Shown: positions 43,966-53,299, counted from the stretch's first letter. The stretch is DNA of 64,000 bases from Streptomyces sp. A3M-1-3 (GCF_024213665.1 NZ_JANAVP010000011.1:1-64000), one strand, 5' to 3'. Numbers and translations: made by a program. Notes: a model not told the origin generated them from the sequence alone.

Positions 43966-45099
43966 CTAGCCGAGGGGGTGGGCGGCCAGCAGGTCGCCCA
44001 GTGCCTCCTCGTGTGCCGCGGCCGGGCCGAGGGACAGCTCCAGCTGCTTGGCCCAGGCGTGGTAGCGGTGCAGGGGGTAGTCGGTGTCCGCGCCGAAGCC
44101 GCCGTGCAGGTGCTGGGCGGTCTGCACGACCCGCCGTACGCCGTCGGACGCCCAGATCTTCGCCACCGCCACATCACCCGCCGCGGGCAGCGGTCCGCCG
44201 GCCCCGCTGTCGAGCCGCCAGGCCGCCTGCCAGAGGGTGACCTCCATGGCGCGCAGGTCGATGTACCGGTCGGCGGCCTGCACCGCGACCGCCTGGAAGG
44301 TGGCGACCGGGAAGCCGAACTGTTCGCGCTTGCTGGTGTAGTCGCCGGTCATGCGCAGCACCGCCTCACCGAGACCGAGCGCCAGCGCGCAGGTGCCGGT
44401 GGCCAGCAGGTTGCGCAGCCGCTCCCAGGCGCCCTCGGTGTCGATGAGGTGGCGGCCCTCGATCCGTACGGAGTCCAGGCCGAGTTCGGCGAAGCGCTCG
44501 CCGCTGGTGGACACCTGGTCGGCGAGGGAGAGGCCCTCCCCGTCGCGGGGGACCAGGGCCAGTACCGCGCGCCCCTCACCCGTATGGGCAGGAACGGCGA
44601 TCAGATCGGCGCTCTGGGCCCACGGCACACCCGTCTGCACCCCGTCGAGCACCCAGCCGGCGCCGTCCCGCCGTGCGGTGACCGCGAGTTCGGCCGGGTC
44701 GTGTCCGGTACGGCCGTTGGCCGCGGCCGTCAGCACCAGCTCGCCCCGTCCGGCACGGGGCAGGAGCTCCGCGGCCAGTTCGGCGCCGCCGGAGGCTTGT
44801 ACGGCCATGGCGACGGCGCAGTGCTCCAGCAGCGGCACCCGGGCGAGCACCTTGGCAGACTCGCGCAGCACCAGGCAGAGGGCGGTGGTGTCGAGCCCGG
44901 CCCCGCCGTGCTCGGGGCCGAGCACGAGGCTCAGCAGGTCGGAGCCCGCCAGCCTGGCCCAGAGCGCGCGGTCGAAGTCGTCGGCCACCGCGCCGGGAGT
45001 GAGCGCGGGGCTGGGCACGCTGTCCGGCCGGACGCCCGAGAAGACCGCCTTCGCCGCCTCGACGGCCGCCTGCTGCTCCTCGGTGAAGGTGAAGTCCAC
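43966..45099 (-). CDS. Acyl-CoA dehydrogenase
   Basis: A 377-residue FAD-dependent acyl-CoA dehydrogenase. 'FTFTEEQQAAVEAAKAVF' is the usual N-terminus; 'TSKREQFGFPVATFQAVAVQAAD' and 'HLHGGFGADTDYPLHRYHAWAKQ' mark the flavin and substrate region. It resembles the smaller dehydrogenases that work as heteromers in steroid side-chain breakdown, but no partner subunit is beside it. GTG 45099 is preferred because GGAGGA precedes it at good spacing. A KstR-like operator lies 53 bp upstream. It follows paaE on the same strand, but with 106 bp and its own control site between. Confidence 0.85.
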   Translation of the reverse strand: MDFTFTEEQQAAVEAAKAVFSGVRPDSVPSPALTPGAVADDFDRALWARLAGSDLLSLVLGPEHGGAGLDTTALCLVLRESAKVLARVPLLEHCAVAMAVQASGGAELAAELLPRAGRGELVLTAAANGRTGHDPAELAVTARRDGAGWVLDGVQTGVPWAQSADLIAVPAHTGEGRAVLALVPRDGEGLSLADQVSTSGERFAELGLDSVRIEGRHLIDTEGAWERLRNLLATGTCALALGLGEAVLRMTGDYTSKREQFGFPVATFQAVAVQAADRYIDLRAMEVTLWQAAWRLDSGAGGPLPAAGDVAVAKIWASDGVRRVVQTAQHLHGGFGADTDYPLHRYHAWAKQLELSLGPAAAHEEALGDLLAAHPLG

Positions 45100-45151
45100 T
45101 GCCTGTCCTCCCACGCAAACGGTTCTGCCTCGATCTGACGGGACGTCAAGA

Positions 45152-45165
45152 TAGAACAGGTTCCT
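45152..45165 (-). promoter_or_regulatory. KstR-like operator before the acyl-CoA dehydrogenase gene
   Basis: TAGAACAGGTTCCT matches the KstR consensus TNNAACNNGTTNNA at 7 of 8 fixed positions. It lies 53-66 bp upstream of the start at 45099, a normal operator position. This hints at control by a steroid-catabolism repressor. Match by eye only. Confidence 0.4.
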
Positions 45166-45205
45166 GGAAAAGGACACCGCCTACGAGGTGGGAACGGGAC
45201 GCGCC

Positions 45206-46264
45206 TCAGCGGTCGAAGTCCAACTCCACCTCGTCCGTGGTCGGATGGGACTGGCAGGCCAGCACGAAGCCCGCCTCGGTCTCCTCCGCCTCCAGGGCGA
45301 AGTTGCGGTCCATCCGGACCTCTCCCGAGACCAGGAACGCGCGGCAGGTACCGCACACTCCGCCCTTGCAGGCGTACGGAGCGTCCCCCCGGTTGCGCAG
45401 CACCGTCTCCAGCAGCGACTCGCCGTCCTGGACCGGCCAGGTGCCCGAGCGGCCGTCCAGCTTCGCCGTCACCCGGCTGTGCACGGCCGTCGCGACCACC
45501 GGTGCGGGGGCCGCGCTGTCGTCCACGTGGAAGATCTCCTCGTGGATGCGGCTCCGCTCCACACCCAGCCCGCGCAGCGCCCGCTCGGCCCCCTGCACCA
45601 GGCCGAACGGGCCGCACAGGAACCAGCCCGTGACGGACCCCACCGGCAGCAGTGCGGACAGCAGGCCGGTCAGCCGCTCCTCGTCCAGCCGTCCGGAGCC
45701 GAGGCCCGCCTGCTGCTCCTCCCGGGACAGCACGGTCACGAGCTGGAACCGGTCCGGGTAGCGGTCCTTGAGGTCGGCGACCTCCTCCAGGAACATCGTC
45801 GAGGCCGCAGTGCGGTCGCTGCGGATCAGGCAGAACCGGGCGTCCGGGGTCTGCGCCAGGAGCGTGCCGGCGATCGACAGCACCGGAGTGATGCCGCTGC
45901 CGCCGACGACCGCGGCGTAGTACCCGGGGGCCGGTTCGAGGACGAACCGCCCCGCCGGAGTCATCACGTGCAGGGTGTCGCCCGCGGCCAGTTCCTTGTG
46001 GGCGAAGGTGGAGAACTCCCCGCCCTCCACCAGCCGTACGCCGACCCGCAGTTCGGCGGGGGCGTCCGGGCCGAGGACCGGCGAGCAGATCGAGTACGTA
46101 CGGCGGACGTCGGCGTCGTCGACGTCCAGCCGGACGGCGAGGTGCTGGCCCGGCGTGTAGCGGTACTCCTCGCGAAGCGCGGGAGGGACCTCGAGGGTTA
46201 CGGCCACCGAGTCGTCGGTGAGCCGGTCGACCGCCGCCACGCGGAGCGGGTGGAACCGGGCCAT
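45206..46264 (-). CDS. paaE: Phenylacetyl-CoA epoxidase reductase subunit
   Basis: A 352-residue oxidoreductase that feeds electrons from NADPH to the diiron PaaA. It has an FAD domain ('RRTYSICS' near residue 54), an NAD(P) domain ('VVGGSGITPVLSI') and a C-terminal plant-type [2Fe-2S] domain with the cluster ligands in 'CKGGVCGTC' and a fourth Cys in 'VLACQSHP'. It is the last gene of the paaABCDE set, starting directly after the paaD stop. Confidence 0.95.
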   Translation of the reverse strand: MARFHPLRVAAVDRLTDDSVAVTLEVPPALREEYRYTPGQHLAVRLDVDDADVRRTYSICSPVLGPDAPAELRVGVRLVEGGEFSTFAHKELAAGDTLHVMTPAGRFVLEPAPGYYAAVVGGSGITPVLSIAGTLLAQTPDARFCLIRSDRTAASTMFLEEVADLKDRYPDRFQLVTVLSREEQQAGLGSGRLDEERLTGLLSALLPVGSVTGWFLCGPFGLVQGAERALRGLGVERSRIHEEIFHVDDSAAPAPVVATAVHSRVTAKLDGRSGTWPVQDGESLLETVLRNRGDAPYACKGGVCGTCRAFLVSGEVRMDRNFALEAEETEAGFVLACQSHPTTDEVELDFDR

Positions 46265-46759
46265 CTACAACTCCTTGAAGTGGTCGAACGGTTCGCGGCA
46301 GGAGGCGCAGCGCCGCAGCGCCTTGCACGCGGTGGAGGAGAACCGGCTCAGCAGCTCGGTGTCCGTCGACCCGCAGTGCGGGCAGCGGACCGAGAGTGCC
46401 ACCGAGACCGGTCCGCCGGCGGCATGCGCGCGCGGCGGGGCGATGCCGAAGTCCGCGAGCTTGCGACGGCCCTCGGCGCTGATGTCGTCCGTCGACCAGG
46501 CCGGCGAGAGGACGGTACGGACCGAGACGTCCGGTATCCCGTGCGCGTGCAGCACCTGCTCGATGTCCGCGGACATGGCCTCGATCGCCGGGCAGCCGGT
46601 GTACGTCGGGGTCAGCTCGACCTCGACCCTGCCCGGGCCCAGCACCTGCACCCCGCGCAGTACACCCAGCTCCGCGAGGGTCAGTACGGGCAGCTCGGGG
46701 TCGGGGACCGATCCGGCCAGCCGGGCCAGTTCCTCTTCGAGGGCGGTGGTGGTCACCAT
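46265..46759 (-). CDS. paaD: Phenylacetate degradation protein, Fe-S maturation type
   Basis: A 164-residue protein: an N-terminal MIP18/DUF59 domain ('DPELPVLTLAELGVLRGV', 'TPTYTGCPAIEAM') and a C-terminal zinc-ribbon with CPHCG and CASC pairs. PaaD is needed for assembly of the PaaE iron-sulfur cluster. Its ATG overlaps the end of paaC by 7 nt and it abuts paaE, so the three are translationally coupled. Confidence 0.93.
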   Translation of the reverse strand: MVTTTALEEELARLAGSVPDPELPVLTLAELGVLRGVQVLGPGRVEVELTPTYTGCPAIEAMSADIEQVLHAHGIPDVSVRTVLSPAWSTDDISAEGRRKLADFGIAPPRAHAAGGPVSVALSVRCPHCGSTDTELLSRFSSTACKALRRCASCREPFDHFKEL

Positions 46760-47478
46760 GTCGCCCCCGGGTGGCTGCGGTGCAGGTGCTGCATCTCGGC
46801 GACCATCCGCCCGAACGGCTCGGTGTGCAGGCCCTGCCGTCCCGCGCCGGCCGCCCATGCTCCCGTGCGCGGTCCGTCGGACACGGCCAGTGCCGCCCGC
46901 TCCAGGACCGAGGTCACCGACTCCAGCCAGCCGTCCTCGAGCGCCCGCGTGTCCACGTCCACGCCCTCGACCGGCTGGAACATCTCTCCGGTGAACCGCC
47001 ACAGCGCGTCCAGCCCGCGCTGCATGCGCTCCCGGCTCTCCGCCGTGCCGTCGCCGAGCCGCAGCGTCCACTGCTCGGCGTGGTCCCGGTGGTACTCGAC
47101 CTCCTTGACCGCCTTCGCGGCCAGCGGGGCGAAGGCACCGCCCCCGGCCGCAAGCTGCCCGTACAGCAGGTGCTGGTAGGTGGAGAAGTACAGCTGGCGG
47201 GCGACGGTGTGCGCGAAGTCGCCGTTCGGCTGCTCGACGAGCTGGAGATTGCGGAAGGCACGCTCCTCGCGGAGATACGCCAGCTCGTCCTCGTCGCCCA
47301 CGAGCGAGAGCAGCACCCGCGCCTGCCCCAGCAGGTCCAGCGCGATGTTCGCCAGCGCCACTTCCTCTTCGAGCACGGGGGCGTGCCCCGCCCACTCCCC
47401 CAGTCGGTGCGAAAGCACCAGCGCGTCGTCGCCCAGGGCGAGAGCCGCGGCGTTCGTTGTGATGGTCACGGGTGTCAC
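46753..47478 (-). CDS. paaC: Phenylacetyl-CoA epoxidase structural subunit
   Basis: A 241-residue all-helical ferritin-like protein without the full set of diiron ligands, as in PaaC. It packs against PaaA and stabilises the epoxidase. 'LGDDALVLSHRLGEWAGHAPVLEEEVALANIALDLLGQA' is the classic family start. GTG 47478 overlaps the paaB stop by four bases. Confidence 0.95.
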   Translation of the reverse strand: MTPVTITTNAAALALGDDALVLSHRLGEWAGHAPVLEEEVALANIALDLLGQARVLLSLVGDEDELAYLREERAFRNLQLVEQPNGDFAHTVARQLYFSTYQHLLYGQLAAGGGAFAPLAAKAVKEVEYHRDHAEQWTLRLGDGTAESRERMQRGLDALWRFTGEMFQPVEGVDVDTRALEDGWLESVTSVLERAALAVSDGPRTGAWAAGAGRQGLHTEPFGRMVAEMQHLHRSHPGATW

Positions 47479-47765
47479 AGGTGCTTCACTCCCTCGGGGA
47501 TCTCGTAGAACGTCGGGTGGCGGTAGGGCTTGTCGCCCGCCGGCTCGAAGAAGGAGTCCTTCTCGTCGGGCGACGAGGCGGTAATCGCGGTGGAGGGCAC
47601 CACCCAGATCGAGACGCCCTCGTTCCGGCGGGTGTAGAGGTCGCGCGCGTTACGCAGGGCCATCTCCGCGTCCGGGGCGTGCAGGCTCCCCGCGTGCGTG
47701 TGCGACAGTCCGCGGCGCGAGCGCACGAACACCTCCCACAGCGGCCAGTCGGTCGAGCTGCTCAT
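47475..47765 (-). CDS. paaB: Phenylacetyl-CoA epoxidase subunit B
   Basis: A 96-residue protein that bridges PaaAC heterodimers in the epoxidase. '[26 protein letters not shown]' is the conserved opening, followed by '[17 protein letters not shown]'. It overlaps paaA (ATGA) and paaC (GTGA). Confidence 0.95.
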   Translation of the reverse strand: MSSSTDWPLWEVFVRSRRGLSHTHAGSLHAPDAEMALRNARDLYTRRNEGVSIWVVPSTAITASSPDEKDSFFEPAGDKPYRHPTFYEIPEGVKHL

Positions 47766-48736
47766 GCCGTCGCCTCTCCGTGCTTCAGTCCGTGCTTCTG
47801 TGCGTGCTTCGCGGCATACGCGGCCGCCGCTTCCCGTACCCAGGCGCCCTCTTCGTGCGCCCGGCGCCGCTGGCTGATCCGCTGCTCGTTGCAGGGGCCG
47901 TTCCCCTTGAGGACGTCCCAGAACTCGGTCCAGTCGATCGCGCCGAAATCGTGCTGCCCGCGCTCCTCGTTCCACTTGAGGTCCGGGTCCGGGAGGGTCA
48001 GCCCGAGCGCCTCGGCCTGCGGAACGCAGATGTCCACGAAGCGCTGGCGCAGCTCGTCGTTCGAATGGCGCTTGATCTTCCAGGCCATCGACTGCTCGGA
48101 GTGCGCGGACTCGTCGTCCGGCGGGCCGAACATCATCAGCGACGGCCACCACCAGCGGTCCACCGCGTCCTGCGCCATCGCGTGCTGGGCCGGAGTCCCC
48201 TTGCTGAGGGCGAGCAGCAGCTCGTACCCCTGGCGCTGGTGGAAGGACTCCTCCTTGCAGATACGGACCATGGCCCGGGCGTACGGCCCGTACGAGCAGC
48301 GGCACAGCGGCACCTGGTTGGTGATCGCCGCGCCGTCCACGAGCCAGCCGATGGCGCCCACGTCCGCCCAGGTCAACGTCGGGTAGTTGAAGATCGACGA
48401 ATACTTCTGGCGGCCGGAGTGCAGCTTGTCGAGCAGCTCCTCACGGCCGGTGCCCAGCGTCTCCGCGGCGCTGTACAGGTACAGCCCGTGCCCCGCCTCG
48501 TCCTGCACCTTCGCCATCAGGATGGCCTTGCGCCGCAGGGAGGGCGCGCGGGTGATCCAGTTCGCCTCGGGCTGCATGCCGATGATCTCGGAGTGGGCGT
48601 GCTGTGCCATCTGGCGCACCAGCGATGCGCGATAGGCGTCCGGCATCCAGTCGCGCGGTTCGATGCGCTCGTCGGCCGCCACGGCCGCGTCGAAGGCGGC
48701 CTCGTACGTCGTGTGGTCCGCAGCCACTGTTGCCAT
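47762..48736 (-). CDS. paaA: Phenylacetyl-CoA epoxidase catalytic subunit
   Basis: A 324-residue diiron oxygenase that makes ring-1,2-epoxyphenylacetyl-CoA. The two iron-binding ExxH-type motifs are '[17 protein letters not shown]' and '[15 protein letters not shown]', and the substrate-site blocks '[14 protein letters not shown]' and '[12 protein letters not shown]' are intact. It is the first gene of paaABCDE. A palindromic TetR-type operator lies 13 bp upstream of the ATG and should control the whole operon. Confidence 0.96.
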   Translation of the reverse strand: MATVAADHTTYEAAFDAAVAADERIEPRDWMPDAYRASLVRQMAQHAHSEIIGMQPEANWITRAPSLRRKAILMAKVQDEAGHGLYLYSAAETLGTGREELLDKLHSGRQKYSSIFNYPTLTWADVGAIGWLVDGAAITNQVPLCRCSYGPYARAMVRICKEESFHQRQGYELLLALSKGTPAQHAMAQDAVDRWWWPSLMMFGPPDDESAHSEQSMAWKIKRHSNDELRQRFVDICVPQAEALGLTLPDPDLKWNEERGQHDFGAIDWTEFWDVLKGNGPCNEQRISQRRRAHEEGAWVREAAAAYAAKHAQKHGLKHGEATA

Positions 48737-48748
48737 CCCTGGCTCCCT

Positions 48749-48766
48749 ACCGACCGATCGTTCGGT
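48749..48766. promoter_or_regulatory. TetR-type operator, copy 1 (paaA)
   Basis: The top strand reads ACCGACCGATCGTTCGGT; its complement, ACCGAACGATCGGTCGGT, is nearly identical to sites at 53408 and 56209. It is an imperfect palindrome between paaA and the DUF5819 gene. The TetR protein encoded at 54989-55582 is the likely binder. Confidence 0.8.
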
Positions 48767-48811
48767 TCATTGACTTCAATGGTGAGTCGGCGGCCCGTAG
48801 GGTGTCAACCT

Positions 48812-48829
48812 CTGTGGATAACTTTGAGC
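48812..48829 (-). repeat. 18-bp element with DnaA-box-like core, copy 2
   Basis: This is the exact inverse of the element at 41071-41088, 29 bp before the DUF5819 start. It contains TTATCCACA on the - strand. Confidence 0.6.
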
Positions 48830-48857
48830 TCGAGGGCCGTTGGGGATCGGGGCGGGG

Positions 48858-49562
48858 ATGGATTCGTACGACGACAGGGGCGGGAGCACGCCACCCGTCT
48901 CCGGGGCGCCGCCCCGAGGCATCGCGGGGCTCTCCCTGCCGTACCAGATCGTGGCCGCGTTCGCCCTCGCGGTCATCGGCGTGTTCGCCTGCGTGCATCT
49001 GTCGATGGTGTTTCTGCACGTCGCGCCCTCGAACACGATGACCAAGCAGCACGGTGAGGCGATCGACGGGTGGATCTATCCCGAGTTCGAACAGAACTGG
49101 AAGCTCTTCGCCCCCAACCCGCTGCAGCAGAACATCGCCGTCCAGGTGCGGGCCGACATCCGTACCCCCGGCGGTGAGCGCAGGACCACCGGCTGGCAGG
49201 ACCTGACCGCGCGGGACGGGGCACGGGTCCGCCACAACTTCTTCCCCAGCCACGTCGACCAGAACGAGCTGCGCCGCGCCTGGGACTTCTACACCGGTTC
49301 CCACGACAACGAGAACAAGCCCGGCGGTCTGCGCGGTGAGCTTTCCGAGGCGTACATGCGGCGGATCGTGATGCTCCGCCTCGGCGCCGAGGACCTGGGC
49401 GGCAAGGTCGAGCGCATCCAGCTCAGGTCGTCGACGACCTCGGTCGAGGCCCCGCCGTGGAGCGACGAACGGATCAACACCAAGGCGTTCTACCGGGTGC
49501 TCCCCTGGTGGCGGGTGACCTCCGCCGATCTTCCGGCCGAGCGCAAGGAGTCCGCCCAGTGA
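48858..49562 (+). CDS. DUF5819 membrane-anchored protein
   Basis: A 234-residue protein with one N-terminal membrane helix (about 28-50, 'YQIVAAFALAVIGVFACVHLS') and an outside domain. Conserved-looking blocks are 'YPEFEQNWKLFAPNPLQQN' and 'VRHNFFPSHVDQNE'. It is of the DUF5819 type, which is usually encoded next to an HTTM protein as here: its stop overlaps the next start (GTGA). ATG 48858 is preferred over TTG 48840. The function of the pair is not known. Confidence 0.82.
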   Translation: MDSYDDRGGSTPPVSGAPPRGIAGLSLPYQIVAAFALAVIGVFACVHLSMVFLHVAPSNTMTKQHGEAIDGWIYPEFEQNWKLFAPNPLQQNIAVQVRADIRTPGGERRTTGWQDLTARDGARVRHNFFPSHVDQNELRRAWDFYTGSHDNENKPGGLRGELSEAYMRRIVMLRLGAEDLGGKVERIQLRSSTTSVEAPPWSDERINTKAFYRVLPWWRVTSADLPAERKESAQ

Positions 49563-50812
49563 CCACGCCCGGCACGCCCGGCACGCCCGGCACCCCGGCC
49601 ACCCACGGCACTCCGGGCACCCCGCCCATCCCGGTCGACCGGAAGCTCGCCGACGCCATCCAGCGCGTCACCGCAGGCGCCCTCGGCCCGTACCAGAGCG
49701 CGGTCATACGCATAGGCTTCGCCGCCACCTGGCTGCTCTTCCTGCTCCGCGAACTGCCCAACCGCCACGAGCTGTACGGTCCCGACGGTCCCTGGAGCTG
49801 GGATCTGGCCCAGCAGCTCATCGCCGGAAACCACGCCTTCACCGCGCTGATGTGGTCGGACGGCGCGGTCTGGTTCGAGATCGTGTACGGCCTCGCGATC
49901 GCGTCCAGCGCCCTGCTGATGCTCGGCTGGCACACCCGCGCCATGTCCGTCCTCTTCATGGCCGGTGTGCTCTCGCTGCAGAACCGCAGCGTCTTCATGG
50001 GCGACGGCGGCGACAACGTCATCCACCTGATGGCGATCTACCTCGTACTGACCCGCTGCGCCCAGGTCTGGTCGCTGGACGCCCGCCGCGCGGCCCGGGC
50101 GCAGGCGGCGGTCCTGCCCGTGCGGGACCGGGCCGGCCCGGTCCTGTGGTCGGTGCTGGGGCTGGTCCTCGCCGCCGTCACCCTGATGGGCGAACTCAGC
50201 GGCGGCTGGCTCGCGGTCTTCTGGGGCCTGTGGTCGGTGCACGGGGTGTGGTGGGCGGCGTGCCGCAACGCGCCGCACAGCCAGGGGCGCCAGCTGCTGG
50301 ACGTGCTGGCCAACCTCGTCCACAACGCCACGATGGTGGTGATCATGGCCGAGGTCTGCCTGATCTACGCGACCGCGGGCTGGTACAAGATCCAGGGGTC
50401 CCGCTGGCAGGACGGCAGCGCGCTCTACTACCCACTCCACCTGGACTACTTCACGCCCTGGCCCGCTCTTTCCGGGCTGCTCGCGGGCAGCGGTGTGATC
50501 GTGATGCTGCTCAGCTACGGCACGGTCGCCGTACAGGTCGCGTTCCCCTTCACGCTCTTCAACCGGCGGGTCAAGAACGTGCTGCTCGCCGCGATGATGC
50601 TGGAGCACGCGGGCATCGCGATCCTGCTGGGGCTGCCGTTCTTCTCACTGGCCATGATCACGGCCGATGCGGTCTTCCTCCCCACGGCCTTCCTGCTATG
50701 GGTCGGCGGCCGGGCGGCGCGGGGCCGGACGCGGCTGTTCTCGCGGGTGCGGCCGGTGCCCGCGCAGCGGTGTACGAGCGAGGAGCAGGCCCCCCGTAGT
50801 CTCGTGGGGTGA
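49559..50812 (+). CDS. HTTM-domain membrane protein
   Basis: A 417-residue polytopic protein of the HTTM (vitamin K carboxylase-like) group. The first 20 residues are a GTP/GTPGTP repeat encoded by a 9-bp tandem repeat (49564-49625). Several helices follow ('SAVIRIGFAATWLLFLLREL', 'IVYGLAIASSALLMLGW'), and 'YATAGWYKIQGSRWQDGSALYY' resembles the conserved HTTM core. The carboxylase relation is distant, so no reaction is claimed. It is overlapped on both sides by DUF5819 and the RNA methyltransferase gene, suggesting one transcript. Confidence 0.85.
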   Translation: MTTPGTPGTPGTPATHGTPGTPPIPVDRKLADAIQRVTAGALGPYQSAVIRIGFAATWLLFLLRELPNRHELYGPDGPWSWDLAQQLIAGNHAFTALMWSDGAVWFEIVYGLAIASSALLMLGWHTRAMSVLFMAGVLSLQNRSVFMGDGGDNVIHLMAIYLVLTRCAQVWSLDARRAARAQAAVLPVRDRAGPVLWSVLGLVLAAVTLMGELSGGWLAVFWGLWSVHGVWWAACRNAPHSQGRQLLDVLANLVHNATMVVIMAEVCLIYATAGWYKIQGSRWQDGSALYYPLHLDYFTPWPALSGLLAGSGVIVMLLSYGTVAVQVAFPFTLFNRRVKNVLLAAMMLEHAGIAILLGLPFFSLAMITADAVFLPTAFLLWVGGRAARGRTRLFSRVRPVPAQRCTSEEQAPRSLVG

Positions 50813-51618
50813 GCGAGAGCGAAGGCGTGGCCGACACGGTGGTGCGGCAGTGGCGTGAGGCTGCCCCCGAGGCCGTACTGCTCGACGGATTCCACGCCCT
50901 GAAGCACGCGCTGCGTTTCGGCGCCGAGGTACGGCTGACGCTCACCAGCGACCGGACGTCGGTACTGGAGCTTGCCGCGGCGCTGGCCGACGACCTGACC
51001 GACGTACTGGCGAAGACCCTCGTGCAGGTTCCCTCGCAGGTGCTGCGGGAGCTCGTGCCCCGGGGCCACACCACCGAGGTGGCCGCGCTCGCCGTCCGGC
51101 GCAGCGCGCGGGCGAACCGGGACGCGCTGGCCCGGCTGCCCCGGCCCGCGCCGGTGGTCGTCCTGGACAATCCCCGCAACCTCGGCAATGTCGGGGCCGT
51201 GGTCCGGCTCGCCGCCGGATTCGGCGCGACCGGCGTGGTGACCACCGGCGACATCGACCCCTGGCACCAGAACGCCGTACGGGCCGGTGCCGGGCTCCAC
51301 TACGCCACTGCCGTGGAACGGACGAGCCTCGACGGGCTGCCGCCGGGACCGCTGTACGTCCTGGACCCGGAGGGGGAGGACATCAGGTCGGTCACCGTCC
51401 CCGACGACGCGCTGCTCGCGTTCGGCTCCGAGCGCCACGGCGTCTCGCCGGAGCTGCGCAGCCGCGCGACGAAGCTGGTCTCGCTGCCGATGAAACCCCA
51501 GGTGTCCAGCTACAACCTCGCCACCAGCGTGGCGATGACGCTGTTCCACTGGGCCGCCACCGGCCCCGCTCACACGGGGGACGGCAGCGGCCCGGACAGT
51601 CCTACGCCTGACGCCTGA
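50809..51618 (+). CDS. SpoU/TrmH-family RNA methyltransferase
   Basis: A 269-residue SPOUT enzyme expected to 2'-O-methylate rRNA or tRNA. The three knot motifs are seen: 'NPRNLGNVGAVVRLAAGFG', 'LLAFGSERHGVSPEL' and 'LPMKPQVSSYNLATSVAM'. An N-terminal substrate-binding part covers about residues 1-100. GTG 50809 overlaps the HTTM stop. Its end overlaps the convergent paaN end by 17 bp. The modified nucleotide cannot be predicted. Confidence 0.9.
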   Translation: MSESEGVADTVVRQWREAAPEAVLLDGFHALKHALRFGAEVRLTLTSDRTSVLELAAALADDLTDVLAKTLVQVPSQVLRELVPRGHTTEVAALAVRRSARANRDALARLPRPAPVVVLDNPRNLGNVGAVVRLAAGFGATGVVTTGDIDPWHQNAVRAGAGLHYATAVERTSLDGLPPGPLYVLDPEGEDIRSVTVPDDALLAFGSERHGVSPELRSRATKLVSLPMKPQVSSYNLATSVAMTLFHWAATGPAHTGDGSGPDSPTPDA

Positions 51619-53299
51619 CCTCCACCACCCGGAAGCGGTTGGCCACGAACGCTCCGTCGCACAGCGCCGCGTTCGCCGCCGGGTTGCCGCCGGAGCCGTG
51701 GAAGTCGGAGAAGGCCGCGGTCTGGTTGACGTACACCCCGCCGGTCAGGTTCAGCGAGAGCTGCGCGGACTCCTCCAGGCAGACGTCCTCGACGGCCCGC
51801 TCGGTCTCGGCCGAGGTCGTGTACGCGCCGACCGTCATCGCGCCCTTGTCGCGGACCGTGCGACGCAGCAGCTCGACCGCGTCGCCCGTCGAGTCGACGG
51901 CGACGGCGAACGACACCGGCCCGAAGCACTCCGACAGGTAGGCGGCCTCGTCATCAGCCCGCTCCCAGTATTTCCGTGCGCCGTCCAGCTTGACCATCAC
52001 CGGCGTACGAACCACCGCGCCCGGGAAGTCCGGGTTGGCAACCTCGCGGGACTCCAGGGCGACCTCGCCCAGTCCCGTGGCGGCCTCCAGCCGGGCCTTG
52101 ACGTCCGGGTTGACCAGGGCGCCCAGCAGCGCGTTCGCCCGCGCGTCGTCCCCCAGCAGGCCGTTCACCGAGGCGGCGAGGTCGGCGACCACCTCGTCGT
52201 ACGACTTGGGGCCGGCGTCGGTGGTGATGCCGTCGCGGGGGATGAGCAGGTTCTGCGGGGTGGTGCACATCTGGCCGCTGTAGAGGGACAGCGAGAAGGC
52301 CAGGTTGGAGAGCATGCCCTTGTAGTCGTCGGTGGAGTCGATGACGACGGTGTTGACGCCGGCCTTCTCGGTGTAGACCTGCGCCTGGCGGGCGTTGGCC
52401 TCCAGCCAGTCGCCGAAGGCGGTGGAGCCGGTGTAGTCGATGATGCGGATCTCGGGGCGGACGGCCAGGGTCTTGGCGATGCCCTCGCCGGGCCGCTCGG
52501 CGGCCAGGGCGACCAGGTTGGCGTCGAAGCCGGCCTCGGCCAGCACCTCGCGGGCGACCTGCACGGTGAGCGCGAGCGGCAGTACGGCCCGCGGGTGCGG
52601 CTTGACCAGGACCGGGTTTCCGGTGGCCAGGGAGGCGAAGAGGCCCGAGTAGCCGTTCCACGTGGGGAAGGTGTTGCAGCCGATGAGCAGCGCGATCCCG
52701 CGCGGCACGGCGGTGAAGGTCTTGCCGAGGTTGAGCGGGTCGCGCTTGCCCTGCGGCTTGGACCAGTCGGCTGCGGCGGGCGTGCGGGTCTGCTCGTGGT
52801 ACGCGTACGCCACGGCTTCGAGGCCGCGGTCCTGGGCGTGCGGACCGCCGGCCTGGAACGCCATCATGAAGGCCTGGCCGCTGGTGTGCATGACCGCGTG
52901 CGCGAACTCGTGCGTACGGGCGCTGATGCGCGCCAGGATCTCGATGCAGACCAGGGCGCGGGTCTCGGGACCGGCCTCGCGCCAGGCGGTCATCCCCGCC
53001 CGCATGGCGGGCAGCAGAACGTCCAGGTCGGCGTGCGGGTACTCGACACCGAGCTCCGGGCCGTAGGGCGAGACCTCGCCGCCCGTCCAGCCGTCCGTGC
53101 CGGGCTGGCCCAGGTCGAGGCGGGTACCGTGCAGGGCCTGGAAGGCCGCGAGACCCTCGGCGGGGGCGGTTTCGCCGTACGCCTTGGGGTGCTCGGGGTG
53201 CGGTGACCAGTACGCACGCGTGCGGATCGCATCGAGGGCCTGGTCGAGCGTGGGCCGGTGCTTCTCGGACAGCTGAGGTGCGGTGAGTTCGGCGGCCAT
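51602..53299 (-). CDS. paaN: Phenylacetate degradation protein, aldehyde-dehydrogenase type
   Basis: A 565-residue aldehyde dehydrogenase-superfamily protein of the actinobacterial PaaN type. The catalytic Cys is at about residue 345 in 'YSGQMCTTPQN', and 'NCNTFPTWNGYSGLFASLATGNP'-like text marks the cofactor domain (it reads 'GCNTFPTWNGYSGLF' here). It is expected to oxidise the semialdehyde formed when the oxepin-CoA ring opens. The MaoC-like hydratase domain of E. coli PaaZ is absent. ATG 53299 follows GAGGAG. The gene is divergent from paaH with a shared operator between them. Confidence 0.92.
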   Translation of the reverse strand: MAAELTAPQLSEKHRPTLDQALDAIRTRAYWSPHPEHPKAYGETAPAEGLAAFQALHGTRLDLGQPGTDGWTGGEVSPYGPELGVEYPHADLDVLLPAMRAGMTAWREAGPETRALVCIEILARISARTHEFAHAVMHTSGQAFMMAFQAGGPHAQDRGLEAVAYAYHEQTRTPAAADWSKPQGKRDPLNLGKTFTAVPRGIALLIGCNTFPTWNGYSGLFASLATGNPVLVKPHPRAVLPLALTVQVAREVLAEAGFDANLVALAAERPGEGIAKTLAVRPEIRIIDYTGSTAFGDWLEANARQAQVYTEKAGVNTVVIDSTDDYKGMLSNLAFSLSLYSGQMCTTPQNLLIPRDGITTDAGPKSYDEVVADLAASVNGLLGDDARANALLGALVNPDVKARLEAATGLGEVALESREVANPDFPGAVVRTPVMVKLDGARKYWERADDEAAYLSECFGPVSFAVAVDSTGDAVELLRRTVRDKGAMTVGAYTTSAETERAVEDVCLEESAQLSLNLTGGVYVNQTAAFSDFHGSGGNPAANAALCDGAFVANRFRVVEVRRQA

